Below, piece by piece: positions 6,806-15,003 of a DNA stretch of 29,417 nt. The stretch lies in the NCBI GenBank assembly GCA_002319925.1, contig DCFP01000108.1, positions 1-29,417 of the forward strand. The letters run 5' to 3'. Under the pieces are notes generated by a model. The model ran no database searches, was not told the origin of the DNA, and saw only the letters and a list, made by a program, of their open reading frames with translations. The DNA comes from Holophagaceae bacterium UBA1801 (GTDB lineage: Bacteria > Acidobacteriota > Holophagae > Holophagales > Holophagaceae). The position numbers and the translations under genes were made by a program. Within the stretch, counting starts at the first letter, position 1. Each line of letters starts with the position of its first letter.

Positions 6806-7793
6806 TGATTTCCCGGTCATCCATGATCGGGAGCAGCGAGGACTCCGGGAACGCGATTCGCACCGAATCACCCACGCGAGGACGATGGGCCATGCGGAAG
6901 CACAACTGGAGCGGGTCTTTCCCGAGATTCGATTGTCCTTTGACCAGGTAATCACGGCCGCGGTATTCGATATCGGAAACGGTGATATCCAGAGACAAGT
7001 TCGCCGTTGATGGATTTTCCGAAGCGAGTGCGATCTGCTCCGCGCGGATGAACCGCAGCCCATCGGGCATCGGGATCAGGTTCGCATCGCCGAAGAAGGT
7101 GGCGACGAAGGCCGTTTTCGGCCGGGCATAAACCTCTTCGGGCGTGCCCGTCTGCACGACTCGGCCATCGCGCACCACCACGATCCGGTCCGCCACGGCC
7201 AGGGCATCCTCCTGGTCATGGGTCACGGAAATGGAGGTGTAGCCCATCTCCCGCTGCAGCATCCGCAGTTCGCCGCGCAGCTCCTTGCGCAGCGTGGCAT
7301 CCAAAGAGCCCAAGGGCTCGTCGAAGAGCATGAGACCTGGGTTGATCGCCAGCGCCCGTGCCAGCGCCACGCGCTGTCGCTCGCCGCCGGACAGGCCTTG
7401 GATCCTGCGGGGGCCGAAGCCGGGCAACGAGAATCGCTCCAGGAGCTTCTCGACCTGCGCCGCGAGTTGTTTTGGCTCCGACCGCGGGTAGTGGGCTTTG
7501 GGGCCATAGGCGATGTTGCCCGCCACGTCGTAGTGCGGGAAGAGGGCGAAGTCCTGGAACACCATGCCCACCCCGCGCTGGCGGGGCGGCAGACCCGTGA
7601 TGTCCTTGCCTTCGAGAAAGATACGGCCCCGATCAGGTGCGATGAGACCCGCGATGATGCGCAGGAAGGTGGTCTTGCCGCCACCGGAAGGGCCAAGAAT
7701 GACGACGATCTCTCCTTGCTCGCAGCTCAAGCCCATCTCGAGGGAAAAGTCCGGGTAGTCCTTCTGGATGGATTCGATCTCGAGGAATGACAT
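6792..7793 (-). CDS. ABC transporter ATP-binding protein of thiamine importer
   Basis: The protein has 333 aa with a complete nucleotide-binding domain: Walker A GPSGGGKT (34-41), Q-loop Gln80, signature LSGGERQ (134-140), Walker B LMLFDEP (154-160) and H-loop His192. A C-terminal extension from about residue 235 looks like the regulatory TOBE region of iron/spermidine/thiamine-type ATPases (FbpC/PotA-like). This is longer than enterobacterial ThiQ, which lacks such an extension. The gene is third in the riboswitch-controlled operon, eight bases after the permease stop, so it most likely powers uptake of thiamine or a derivative. A generic ferric-iron importer annotation would be the main alternative; the riboswitch argues against it. 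Its 3' end overlaps the convergent gene by 14 bases. Confidence 0.82.
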   Translation of the reverse strand: MSFLEIESIQKDYPDFSLEMGLSCEQGEIVVILGPSGGGKTTFLRIIAGLIAPDRGRIFLEGKDITGLPPRQRGVGMVFQDFALFPHYDVAGNIAYGPKAHYPRSEPKQLAAQVEKLLERFSLPGFGPRRIQGLSGGERQRVALARALAINPGLMLFDEPLGSLDATLRKELRGELRMLQREMGYTSISVTHDQEDALAVADRIVVVRDGRVVQTGTPEEVYARPKTAFVATFFGDANLIPMPDGLRFIRAEQIALASENPSTANLSLDITVSDIEYRGRDYLVKGQSNLGKDPLQLCFRMAHRPRVGDSVRIAFPESSLLPIMDDREIIKGV

Positions 7794-7801
7794 GGGCCTC
7801 C

Positions 7802-9478
7802 CTAACGCGCTTCATCCGAAAGCCGGTCCGCCGCGGCGAAAGCCAGGCCCGCGAACAGACAGACGATCACGCCCAGGGCACAGGCGAGCGGATACTGGTA
7901 GCTTCCCATCAAGCGGTAGGCGCGCAGACCCAGCAGAGGGAAGTCGGCCGGGTTGAGCATCAGCGCTGCGTTGATCTCGCCCAGGCTGATGGCCGCGCAC
8001 AGAGCAAACGACGAAAGCAGTGCCTGCCGCAGCAGAGGCAAATCCACGGTGGCGAGCGTTCGTGGCCGGCTAGCGCCGAGCAGCATGGCGGCTTCATCCA
8101 GACCCGCGGGAATTCGGGACCGTGCCGCGGACAAGGCCCGCCAAGCCAGGGGGTACGCCGCCGTCGCCTGCACAATGGCCAGCACACCGACACTTGCCCC
8201 AAGAGGGAACAGCACGAGATACCCCAGGGAAAGCATGACCGATGAAAGAGCCACGGGGAGCGCGAAGAAAACGCCGCGGATCCCGGTTCTTCCCGAGCGG
8301 CGTTCGCCGATCAGCAGCAGCGTGGCGATGCCGACACCCAACCCCGCCACGACGAGGGCCAGCAGCGCGGAATCCACCATGGCGCGCAGACTTGCGGGAT
8401 CCGTGAACGTCTTGAAGTACGATTCCAGCGACCAGGTGGGCGCGCCGCCCCAACGCCCGACTCGCGTGAAGGAGGAAACCAGCAACGCGAAGAGCGGCGA
8501 GAGCGCCATGGCTCCGCTTGCCAGAAGCCAAGCCACGGATAGCCGCCGCGCGGAGGGGCGCAAAGCGGACAACGGCACACGTTCGGCGGGCGCATCCGTG
8601 GAGGCCGCAGCCGAACGTGCGTTGAGAAGGGAATAGAGCACGAGTACGCCCACCGCGCAGCAACCCTCCAGCAGTGCGATCGTGCCTGCCTTCGCGAAGT
8701 TCTGCTCGCCGATGACGGAGGCATAGATGGAGACCTCCAGCGTGGCGAAATTCGGCCCACCGCCCAACGTCAGCGGTATGGCGAAACTCATGAAGCAGTA
8801 GAGGAAGACAAGAGACGCGGCGGCCGCGATGCCAGGAAGGACGGAGGGCAGGGTGATCGTGGTGAGGATGCGGCCTTCTCCCGCGCCCAGACAGCGCGCG
8901 GCATCCTCCGGAGTCCTCGGCAGCCGGCTCCACACGGCTCCCACCAGGGCGACCACCAGAGGAAAGTTCAGCAGAGCGTGCGCGATGACCACGCCCGAGA
9001 GGGAATAGGCGAAGTCGAGGGGCGGCTTCTGCCATCCGAAGAGGCTCATGAGGCCTGCGTTGACGAGGCCATTCCGTCCCCAGGCTCGGACGAATCCGAG
9101 GCTGAATAGCACCGGTGGAAAGACGAAGGGAATACCGCTCAGAGCTGCATAGAGACTGCGTCCCCGAAAGCGATGACGGGCCAACAGCCAGGCGCCCGGA
9201 AGGCCAAGGGCGAGGCTAAGGATCGTGCTCATCAAGGCCTGCACGAGACTGAAGCGCAGGGCAGCCAGGATGGAAGGACTGCTCAGGACAGCCAGCAGTC
9301 GATCAACCAGGGAAGCCTGGTTAGAAGGAGTGGCCCCGAAGGACCATGCCGAAACGGCTGCACCAAAAGGCACGAGAAAGAGGGGAGCCACCAGCAGCCA
9401 CGGCAGAAGCCTGATCACGCTAAGCCAGGCGCGGCTGCCACCCACTGTCAGTTCGGCTCCCGTCTTCCTCTCGAACAC
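7802..9478 (-). CDS. thiP: ABC transporter permease (fused two-half, ThiP/FbpB type)
   Basis: This is a 558-aa membrane protein with roughly a dozen hydrophobic segments, made of two homologous halves. Each half contains the EAA-type loop that contacts the ATPase: EDAARCLGAGEGRILTTITL in the first half, and DEAAMLLGASRPR followed by TLATVDLPLL in the second. Fused permeases of this kind are typical of thiamine (ThiP) and ferric iron (FbpB) importers. The start is a GTG at 9478, three bases after the stop of the substrate-binding gene, which indicates translational coupling. Riboswitch control and the ThiB-like partner support thiamine or TPP as cargo. Confidence 0.83.
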   Translation of the reverse strand: MFERKTGAELTVGGSRAWLSVIRLLPWLLVAPLFLVPFGAAVSAWSFGATPSNQASLVDRLLAVLSSPSILAALRFSLVQALMSTILSLALGLPGAWLLARHRFRGRSLYAALSGIPFVFPPVLFSLGFVRAWGRNGLVNAGLMSLFGWQKPPLDFAYSLSGVVIAHALLNFPLVVALVGAVWSRLPRTPEDAARCLGAGEGRILTTITLPSVLPGIAAAASLVFLYCFMSFAIPLTLGGGPNFATLEVSIYASVIGEQNFAKAGTIALLEGCCAVGVLVLYSLLNARSAAASTDAPAERVPLSALRPSARRLSVAWLLASGAMALSPLFALLVSSFTRVGRWGGAPTWSLESYFKTFTDPASLRAMVDSALLALVVAGLGVGIATLLLIGERRSGRTGIRGVFFALPVALSSVMLSLGYLVLFPLGASVGVLAIVQATAAYPLAWRALSAARSRIPAGLDEAAMLLGASRPRTLATVDLPLLRQALLSSFALCAAISLGEINAALMLNPADFPLLGLRAYRLMGSYQYPLACALGVIVCLFAGLAFAAADRLSDEAR

Positions 9479-9481
9479 AAG

Positions 9482-10495
9482 CTACTTCGACGCGATATCG
9501 GCCCACTGGGCCAGGGCCTTGTCCAGGGCCGCTCCATCCACCTTCAGCACCTTCGCGGGTTTGGGTGCGGCCTTGTACGAAGCGGGCAGCGGAACGCTGG
9601 CGTTGACCGGGTACATCCACTGCGTCAAGGGCAGCTCGTTCTGGAACCTGGTGGTCAGCATGAACTCGATGAAGTTCTTCGCCAGATCCGCATGCTTGGC
9701 GCCCTTCACGATGCCAGCGCCCTCCACCTGCATGACGAGACCTTCGGGAAACACGATGGCCTTGTAGCGGTCCGTCTTGTCGTTCTCCACATGGTAGGCG
9801 GGGCTCGTGGTATAGCTGATCACGAGCGGAGCCTCGCCCTGCGTGAACATGCCGTAGCCCGCATCCCAACCCGGGGTGACCGTGAGAATCGAGGGCTTCA
9901 ACGCCTTCCAGAATTCCGGCCACTTCTCGCCCTGGGTCGCCACCACCGTGGCCAGGAAACCCAGGCCGGGCGTGGACGTGCGGGGATCCATCAGGATGAG
10001 CTTCCTGGCGTATTCGGGCTTCGTGAGATCTGCGAGGGTCTTGGGCGGGTTGGCCAGCTTCTGGCTGTCCCAGATCAGCGCGAAGAATCCGTAGTCGAAG
10101 GGAATCAGGTGATGGGTGGGGTCGAAATCGAGACCGGTTGCGACGAGGGAGAGATTCTTCGGTGTATAGGAATCGAGCACATCCGACTGGATGACCTTGC
10201 GCACCAGGTTGTTGTCGAGGCCGAGGATCACGTCCGCCTTGGGCGAAGCCTTCTCGAGAATGGCGGCGGAGAGCACCTGGCCCGCATCACCCTTGGAAAC
10301 CATGGTCACCTTGCAGTTGTATTCCTTCTCGAACAGAGGAATCACTTTGGGACCGGGGCCCCACTCAGCAACGAATGAATCGTAGGCGTAGACCACCAGT
10401 TCCTTGGTTTGCGCGCGCAAGCTGCTGGCCGTGCAGGCTAGCAGCGCCATGGCAGGCACCATGGAATGGAAAAAACGTCGAATTCGGTTGCTCAT
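9482..10495 (-). CDS. thiB: thiamine ABC transporter substrate-binding protein
   Basis: The protein has 337 aa with a Sec signal peptide (about residues 1-29: RRFFHSMVPAMALLACTASS, then LRAQ). The mature part matches ThiB-type type-II periplasmic binding proteins: ELVVYAYDSFVAEWGPG at the N-terminus, ADVILGLDNNLV, FDYGFFALIWD, TSTPGLGFL, VISYTTSPAYH and QWMYPVNASVPLP. It would bind thiamine, its phosphates or a related pyrimidine in the periplasm and pass it to the permease. It is the first gene of the operon. Its GGAGGG ribosome-binding sequence lies within the 3' edge of a TPP riboswitch (10502-10587), so translation should fall when TPP is abundant. Confidence 0.9.
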   Translation of the reverse strand: MSNRIRRFFHSMVPAMALLACTASSLRAQTKELVVYAYDSFVAEWGPGPKVIPLFEKEYNCKVTMVSKGDAGQVLSAAILEKASPKADVILGLDNNLVRKVIQSDVLDSYTPKNLSLVATGLDFDPTHHLIPFDYGFFALIWDSQKLANPPKTLADLTKPEYARKLILMDPRTSTPGLGFLATVVATQGEKWPEFWKALKPSILTVTPGWDAGYGMFTQGEAPLVISYTTSPAYHVENDKTDRYKAIVFPEGLVMQVEGAGIVKGAKHADLAKNFIEFMLTTRFQNELPLTQWMYPVNASVPLPASYKAAPKPAKVLKVDGAALDKALAQWADIASK

Positions 10496-10501
10496 CGAGC
10501 C

Positions 10502-10587
10502 CTCCCTCCGCCGGCATTATCCGGATCAGGTTCCGTGGGTTTGATCTCAGGCCTTCCCAGTCCGCGACCGGAAGACCACCCCTTAAG
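10502..10587 (-). promoter_or_regulatory. TPP riboswitch (THI element)
   Basis: Read on the minus strand, the sequence contains the conserved THI-box parts in order: AGGGGTGG at the 5' edge, CTGAGAT with AAACCC, then GAACCTGATC followed by CGGATAATGCCGGCGGAGGG. These are the pyrimidine-sensor and pyrophosphate-sensor segments of the thiamine pyrophosphate aptamer. The final GGAGGGAGGG lies 5-15 bases before the thiB ATG and doubles as its ribosome-binding site. I see no T-rich terminator in the short gap, so control is probably at translation initiation. Confidence 0.95.
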
Positions 10588-10699
10588 ATGTCGTTCCAAT
10601 GTACCCCAGTGGGATTTCCGGTCAAGGCTTCCCGCTGATCTGGATCATTTGACAGTGGCGTTGGTCACGGCGAACCTGAGGCCGCAAGGAAGGACGACC

Positions 10700-11347
10700 A
10701 TGAAGCAGGTGCTCATCATCGCCAGCGGAGAGATGCGGGAAAGCACCGTCCATCGGGTGCTGAAAACCCCGTTCGATGAAGTCATCGCAGTGGATGGCGG
10801 CGCGGACCATTGTCGTTTATGGGGATTCAAGCCCGATGTCATCGTGGGCGATCTCGATTCCCTCTCGCCTGCGAACCTGGCCTTTTTTACAGAGTCGGGT
10901 GTTCTCATCGAGCGTCATCCGGCGCAGAAGGATGAAACGGATCTTGAATTGGCTATCCGTTGCGCCATTCGGCGGAATGCGGAGTTCCTGGTGCTCGTGG
11001 GCGTCCTTGGCGGACGAATGGACATGACCATCGCGAACACCCTGTTGCTGGCCGCTCCCAGCTTCAGTCATCCGCGGATGGAGATCTGGGACGGCGAATC
11101 CACGGCGCGCATCCTGCGGCCACCAGTCAATGTGATCGCAGGCCAGCCCGGGGACACGCTCAGTCTCATCCCGATCGGAGGCGACGCCTCGGGCCTGGGC
11201 ACGGAGGGTTTGGTCTATCCACTGAAGGACGAAACACTACGGTTAGGAGACTCCCGGGGGATCAGCAACCTGTTCAGCGAAACGCGCGCCGCGATCAAGA
11301 TCAACGCTGGATCGCTGCTCGCCGTCCACACGCCGGGCCGGCCTTGA
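10700..11347 (+). CDS. thiN: thiamine pyrophosphokinase
   Basis: The 215-aa protein matches the thiamine pyrophosphokinase family (ThiN/Thi80): VDGGADHCRLWGFKPDVIVG, then GDLDSLS, KDETDLELAI, a GGRMD motif and the C-terminal GISNLFSE segment with the small beta domain around it. It transfers pyrophosphate from ATP to thiamine to make TPP. ATG 10700 with AAGGA upstream is preferred over upstream in-frame starts, which would run back into the thiB/riboswitch region. GGRMD is followed by Met where many members have His. The gene diverges from the thiamine importer, whose riboswitch senses its product. Import and salvage therefore sit side by side, but no riboswitch is seen on this gene's own strand. 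Confidence 0.9.
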   Translation: MKQVLIIASGEMRESTVHRVLKTPFDEVIAVDGGADHCRLWGFKPDVIVGDLDSLSPANLAFFTESGVLIERHPAQKDETDLELAIRCAIRRNAEFLVLVGVLGGRMDMTIANTLLLAAPSFSHPRMEIWDGESTARILRPPVNVIAGQPGDTLSLIPIGGDASGLGTEGLVYPLKDETLRLGDSRGISNLFSETRAAIKINAGSLLAVHTPGRP

Positions 11348-11370
11348 AGCCCATCCGTTGCGTTCGACGC

Positions 11371-11376
11371 TAAACT
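11371..11376 (+). promoter_or_regulatory. candidate -10 box giving a leaderless start at 11383
   Basis: TAAACT lies seven bases before the ATG at 11383, so canonical spacing would place transcription start on the start codon itself. No ribosome-binding sequence separates them (only gatccc). The -35 is not obvious. Compare TGCTAAACT before the fabG-like gene at 4061. Confidence 0.35.
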
Positions 11377-11382
11377 GATCCC

Positions 11383-11559
11383 ATGAACCAAGAGCCTCTG
11401 CCCTCCGAGGACCTCTGCATCTACACCATCCGATTGAAGAACGCCGATGGTACGGAACAAGTCCTCACAAAGCCCTGTCCCTATCTCTCCACCTGCAAGG
11501 ATCTGGGCCGGACCTGCGCGGATCTCCAGGATCGGATCCGGAAACAGGATCCTTCCTGA
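11383..11559 (+). CDS. small cysteine-containing protein, 58 aa
   Basis: The frame reads MNQEPLPSEDLCIYTIRLKN and ends RIRKQDPS. It has four cysteines, at 12, 32, 38 and 45, the last three in a compact C-x5-C-x6-C pattern (KPCPYLSTCKDLGRTC) that could hold a metal or form disulfides. There is no signal peptide or membrane segment. It lacks a ribosome-binding site, and a -10-like TAAACT lies seven bases upstream, which suggests a leaderless mRNA. It starts 35 bases after thiN on the same strand. I do not recognise the family. The high proportion of charged residues and orderly codon use support a real gene, but the evidence is limited. Confidence 0.5.
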   Translation: MNQEPLPSEDLCIYTIRLKNADGTEQVLTKPCPYLSTCKDLGRTCADLQDRIRKQDPS

Positions 11560-11623
11560 TTGTAAAGCTTTGCGGGATAGCACGGAGTGCAGTCCCTTGA
11601 TTCCCTTTACCGCGGTATGCCGA

Positions 11624-12022
11624 GGTCACGCTTTCCACCGGCGCGTCTGGGCCTGCCTCCTTCTGGCGGGACGGGTTGAAGCCCATCAAGGCTTGCCACT
11701 GGCCTTGAGTGATCGGGAACTTGGAGATCCAGAACGGCTTTTCGATGGTCACCGTGTGGACGGGACGTTCGTTGGCACGGCCACTTTCCGAGCCCATCTG
11801 GAACGTTCCCGCTGGAATCTGAATCATGTCGATGAGCGTATTTCCGATGGGAATGGAAACCTTCAGAAGTCCTTGGCTGTTTCTGGCAGTGGATGGCAGA
11901 CCGCTTTCCCGAGTCATTGGGGCACCGGGAATCGGGATGGGCAGTGGCAAAGCATCCTGGCCCAGAAGCCGAGTGCCGATCAAGAGTGTTAGCGCGATGG
12001 ATGGACCAGAGCCTGGGGACAT
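11624..12022 (-). pseudogene. truncated formylglycine-generating-enzyme (SUMF1)-like gene
   Basis: Read from an ATG at 12022, the protein has a signal-like start (MSPGSGPSIALTLLIG), a Pro-rich linker and then the N-terminal part of an FGE-sulfatase/SUMF1 domain: MIQIPAGTFQMGSESG, ERPVHTVTI, FWISKFPITQGQWQALMGFN and GPDAPVESVT. Homology stops abruptly at about 11624, exactly where family members normally continue with the W-[ED]-[DE]-A helix and the catalytic core. The open frame runs on into antisense of the small gene at 11383 and the thiN end, finishing at 11465 in sequence unlike the family. The C-terminal two thirds of the domain, including the active-site region, are missing. It is best read as a deletion remnant. 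An upstream ATG at 12073 is also possible. Confidence 0.75.
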
Positions 12023-12141
12023 GGGTGCAACCCCGAATGTTCCATCATAGAGGTGCCGAGCCAATCCAGGCATTGATTCACTTTTCGCTGCCCGGATTCA
12101 TCCGTGCCGGTCAATCCGTCGAATAGATCGCTGAGGTAGTC

Positions 12142-12555
12142 ATGGGCCTAGAATTCGATCTCGAATTGAATACGGGCGTGTTCATTGAGCGCTGGCATGG
12201 GGATGTCACCATCGCCGACTTGAAGAATTTCTGGACAGAGAAACTGAGTATCCAGAAGCGGACTGGCTGCTGGATAACCTTATGTGATGTCAGGAACTCG
12301 CGTCCGACCTTTTCCGTCGAGGAATTGCGTAGTCTAGTCCGTTCGACCTTTCACTCACTTCTCGCGGATCCAGGTGCGGTCGGTGCCGTTCTGACGAAGG
12401 AGGGAATGCAGTACGGTGTTGCCAGGCAGTTCATCGCCTTCTCGGAACCCATCCAGTCTACGGAACTGTTTACCGATGAAGCACAGGCCTATGCCTGGCT
12501 GGAGGAGCAGGTCAAACTCAGGAATACACCCCCCGATGGGATCGAGAAACAATGA
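12142..12555 (+). CDS. STAS/SpoIIAA-like hypothetical protein
   Basis: This 137-aa cytoplasmic-looking protein starts MGLEFDLELNTGVFIERWHG and has the alternating strand-helix pattern of SpoIIAA/STAS-like proteins: an opening strand pair, a helix (TIADLKNFWTEKL), a strand (GCWITLCDVRN), a helix (VEELRSLVRSTFHSLL), a strand (VGAVLT) and a final helix (DEAQAYAWLEEQVKL). No phosphorylatable serine or threonine is obvious at the usual STAS position. TGAGGT precedes the ATG. It stands between the FGE-like remnant and the convergent dehydrogenase-like gene. The family assignment is by fold pattern only. Confidence 0.6.
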   Translation: MGLEFDLELNTGVFIERWHGDVTIADLKNFWTEKLSIQKRTGCWITLCDVRNSRPTFSVEELRSLVRSTFHSLLADPGAVGAVLTKEGMQYGVARQFIAFSEPIQSTELFTDEAQAYAWLEEQVKLRNTPPDGIEKQ

Positions 12556-12572
12556 CGTCTCGGGCAATTCCT

Positions 12573-13883
12573 TCATCGAGCGGGGACGCTCGGTGTTCCC
12601 TCGTAGCTCAACCTCCAGATGGAACCTGAGCCATCATCGGTGACGAGGAGTGATCCATCCGAAGCCACCGTGACGCCCACGGGACGGCCCCAGACCTGGC
12701 CATCCGAGGTCACGAAACCCGTGAGGAAGTCTTCGTATTCCCCCGTGGCGCGGCCGCTGTGGAGCAACCGGACACGGATCACCTCGTAACCCGTTCTGAG
12801 CGTGCGGTTCCAGGAGCCGTGCTGGGCTGCAAAAATATCCCCGCGGTAATTCTCGGGAAACCCATTGCCTTCATAGAACGTCATCTGCAACGAGGCGTTG
12901 TGGGGCTGGATCAGGACGTCGGGAACAAGAACCTTGTCTTTCAACTCCTGATGCTTGCCCCGGTGCTTCGGATCCTCGTGTCCACCGATGTAGAACCAGG
13001 GCCAGCCGTAGAAGCCGGAATTCTCGATATGCGTGATGTAGTCCGGCGGGAGGTTGTCCCCAAGCCCATCGCGCTCGTTGACCGAAGCCCATAGTTCACC
13101 GGTGATTGGATGCACAGCGAGTCCCACGGCATTGCGGATGCCGGAAGCAAAAATGCGAAGACCGGAACCATCGGGCCCGCATTCCAGGATGTCCGCCCGG
13201 TCCGCTTCGGATGGGTTGCCATCCACCTCGTCGTTGTTGGAGTGTGATCCGACGGAAATGAACAGCCTTTTCCCATCGAGCGAAAAGGCGATATCCCGCG
13301 TCCAGTGACCACCCCCGAAAAGGCGGCCGCCGCCGGGGAGCCTGACCAAAGTCTGTGCGCCGCCGCGGGCCTTCAGGTCTCCGTTGCGATAGGGGTAGCG
13401 CACCACGGCATCGGTATCGGCCACATAGATCCATTGCGGGTCCGGGCCCGGGGGATAGAACGCGATCCCGAAAGGCTGGTTCCGGCCCTGGGCGAAGGTC
13501 TCCATGCGCTGGGCCTTGCCTTCGGGCGTCATACCGCGGAACACGACGATTTCCCCGCGGCGGCTTTCAGCCACGAATAAGTCGCCGTTGGGCGCTGTGC
13601 GGAGCAGGCGGGGCGCGCTCAATCCTTCGGCATACAACTGCACCTTGAATCCTGGTGGTGCCTGGGGCCAGGCGTCCCTGGGCCGCGCGATGAGACGCGG
13701 CGGATTGACCGAATTCTCCTGGGTCCTTGGTGCCGGCAGATCGGCGATCGTGATGCGGCGCATGACCCCTGGACGCTGGGTGCGATAGTCCGTGAAGGCA
13801 GCCGATCCGGTAAGCAAGGGCTGATCCGCGATCCCAGCGAACCACGACCCCATCCAAATGGCGGCGACCACTATGATCCGCAT
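12573..13883 (-). CDS. secreted PQQ-dependent sugar (sorbosone) dehydrogenase-like protein
   Basis: The 436-aa protein has an N-terminal hydrophobic signal (MRIIVVAAIWMGSWFAGIA). The mature part is a six-bladed beta-propeller of the glucose/sorbosone dehydrogenase type: FKVQLYAEGLSAPRLLRTAP, GDLFVAESRRGEI, PFGIAFYPPG, HWTRDIAFSLDGKRLFISVG, ILECGPDGSGLRIFASGIRN, WASVNERDGLGDNLPPDY and GFYGWPWFYIGG. NERDGLGDNLPPDY is characteristic of the L-sorbosone dehydrogenase subgroup. Members oxidise aldoses with pyrroloquinoline quinone in the periplasm, but the substrate cannot be read from sequence. There is no CxxCH heme motif. The gene is convergent with the STAS-like gene and divergent from nudC. 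Confidence 0.85.
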   Translation of the reverse strand: MRIIVVAAIWMGSWFAGIADQPLLTGSAAFTDYRTQRPGVMRRITIADLPAPRTQENSVNPPRLIARPRDAWPQAPPGFKVQLYAEGLSAPRLLRTAPNGDLFVAESRRGEIVVFRGMTPEGKAQRMETFAQGRNQPFGIAFYPPGPDPQWIYVADTDAVVRYPYRNGDLKARGGAQTLVRLPGGGRLFGGGHWTRDIAFSLDGKRLFISVGSHSNNDEVDGNPSEADRADILECGPDGSGLRIFASGIRNAVGLAVHPITGELWASVNERDGLGDNLPPDYITHIENSGFYGWPWFYIGGHEDPKHRGKHQELKDKVLVPDVLIQPHNASLQMTFYEGNGFPENYRGDIFAAQHGSWNRTLRTGYEVIRVRLLHSGRATGEYEDFLTGFVTSDGQVWGRPVGVTVASDGSLLVTDDGSGSIWRLSYEGTPSVPAR

Positions 13884-14000
13884 CGTTCGTCAGTCCTTCG
13901 CTTCTATTGGATGCTTGAGGAAGCCGAAGGGATGAGATAGTCGGCCGTCGGAGATCCGAGCCCTTGCTGTCCAGCCCTAATTGCGTTTTCCTTGTCATCG

Positions 14001-14846
14001 ATGCTGCTTCCCGCTTCCTTCACTCCGCTGTGGTCAGTTCCTAATCCAAGTCCACATGGCGGTCTCTGGTTCCTGTTCGAAGGAGGAAGGCTCCTGATCC
14101 GTGCGTCCGCTGCGGAGGCGGCTGCTCTCGCCGTACCCGAAGGTGACGTGCCGCCCACCGAGGTCACCGGCACGCAGTGCGTCGGGCTTCTGGGCGAAAT
14201 TCCCTGCTGGGCGGGTCGAATACGAGAAGAGGCTGTCCCTCCGGGCTGCGAGCTGGAGTCGTTGCGCAAGCTCTTCGACTGCCTGCCTGACGAACTTGTG
14301 GCCATCGCTGGACGGGCCTTTCAAGTTCTCGAGTTCGAACGGACCCACCGTCATTGCGGCGCCTGCGCCACGCCCATGGAGGTGAGCGACGAGGGACGGG
14401 CCCGTCACTGCCCCTCCTGCGGGGAGATCTGCTATCCCCGCATCGCGCCCGCCATGATGGTTCTCGTGACGAGGAAAGGGCTCGATGGGAGAGAGCTACT
14501 GCTGGCCCGGGGTGCGCGCTTTGGGACACCCATCTACAGCGCCCTTGCGGGTTTCGTTGAGCCCTCCGAATCGCTGGAAGACTGCGTCAGGCGCGAGGTT
14601 CAAGAGGAGGTGGGCCTGGAGGTCCGCGGTTTGCGCTACTTCGGCAGCGAATGCTGGCCCTTCCCCCACTCGCTCATGGTCGCCTTTCTGGCCGAGTACG
14701 CGGGCGGCGAAATCCACTGCCAGGAAGGTGAGATCACCGATGCCCAGTGGTTTCCCGTGGATCGTCTCCCCAATCTTCCCCACCGCCTCTCCGTGGCCCG
14801 CCGGCTCATCGACTATGCGGTGGCCGAGGCATTGCGCGAAGAATAA
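14001..14846 (+). CDS. nudC: NAD+ diphosphatase / NADH pyrophosphatase (Nudix)
   Basis: The 281-aa protein has the NudC architecture. A variable N-terminal domain is followed by a zinc ribbon with cysteines at about 119, 122, 137 and 140 (HCGACATPME and HCPSCGEICYPR). The Nudix hydrolase domain follows, with its box at about 184-206 (GFVEPSESLEDC, REVQEEVGL). The NADH-specific motif SQPWPFPxS appears as SECWPFPHS, a small deviation from consensus. Substrates would be NADH/NAD+ and possibly the NAD cap of RNAs. ATG 14001 is used; a TTG at 13992 is in frame and also possible. No strong ribosome-binding site is seen. Confidence 0.87.
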   Translation: MLLPASFTPLWSVPNPSPHGGLWFLFEGGRLLIRASAAEAAALAVPEGDVPPTEVTGTQCVGLLGEIPCWAGRIREEAVPPGCELESLRKLFDCLPDELVAIAGRAFQVLEFERTHRHCGACATPMEVSDEGRARHCPSCGEICYPRIAPAMMVLVTRKGLDGRELLLARGARFGTPIYSALAGFVEPSESLEDCVRREVQEEVGLEVRGLRYFGSECWPFPHSLMVAFLAEYAGGEIHCQEGEITDAQWFPVDRLPNLPHRLSVARRLIDYAVAEALREE

Positions 14847-14897
14847 AAGCCAGGCGAAAGAGGTGATTGCTGCGGCCGTTATTGGTATTTTCCAACC

Positions 14898-14924
14898 GGC
14901 CTTTGGTTTAGTTGATCCAAGGCC
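14898..14924 (+). terminator. possible weak terminator hairpin after nudC
   Basis: GGCCTTTGG and CCAAGGCC form an eight-base-pair stem with one bulged T around a ten-base loop. No T-run follows, so termination is uncertain. Confidence 0.3.
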
Positions 14925-14974
14925 GAACTGGATTCACTCGATCGAAGGCATGAAAAAATAGTCGATTCTCGTGT

Positions 14975-15003
14975 TTGACTAACGCATTTCACCTTTTCAA
15001 GAT
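14975..15003 (+). promoter_or_regulatory. possible sigma-70 promoter of the vgrG operon
   Basis: TTGACT (14975-14980) and CAAGAT (14998-15003) are separated by 17 bases. The -35 is good and the -10 is weak. It is the best candidate in the 300-base gap before vgrG. Confidence 0.35.

Noticed and set aside
9173..10378. A 401-codon plus-strand frame opposite thiB and thiP
   Set aside because: It is a shadow of the minus-strand genes. The thiB frame has a signal peptide and family motifs, and the plus frame has neither.
12871..13434. Several long frames opposite and across the sorbosone-dehydrogenase-like gene
   Set aside because: They have skewed Arg/Gly/Pro-rich composition typical of out-of-frame reading of GC-rich DNA, while the 436-aa minus-strand frame shows clear family motifs.
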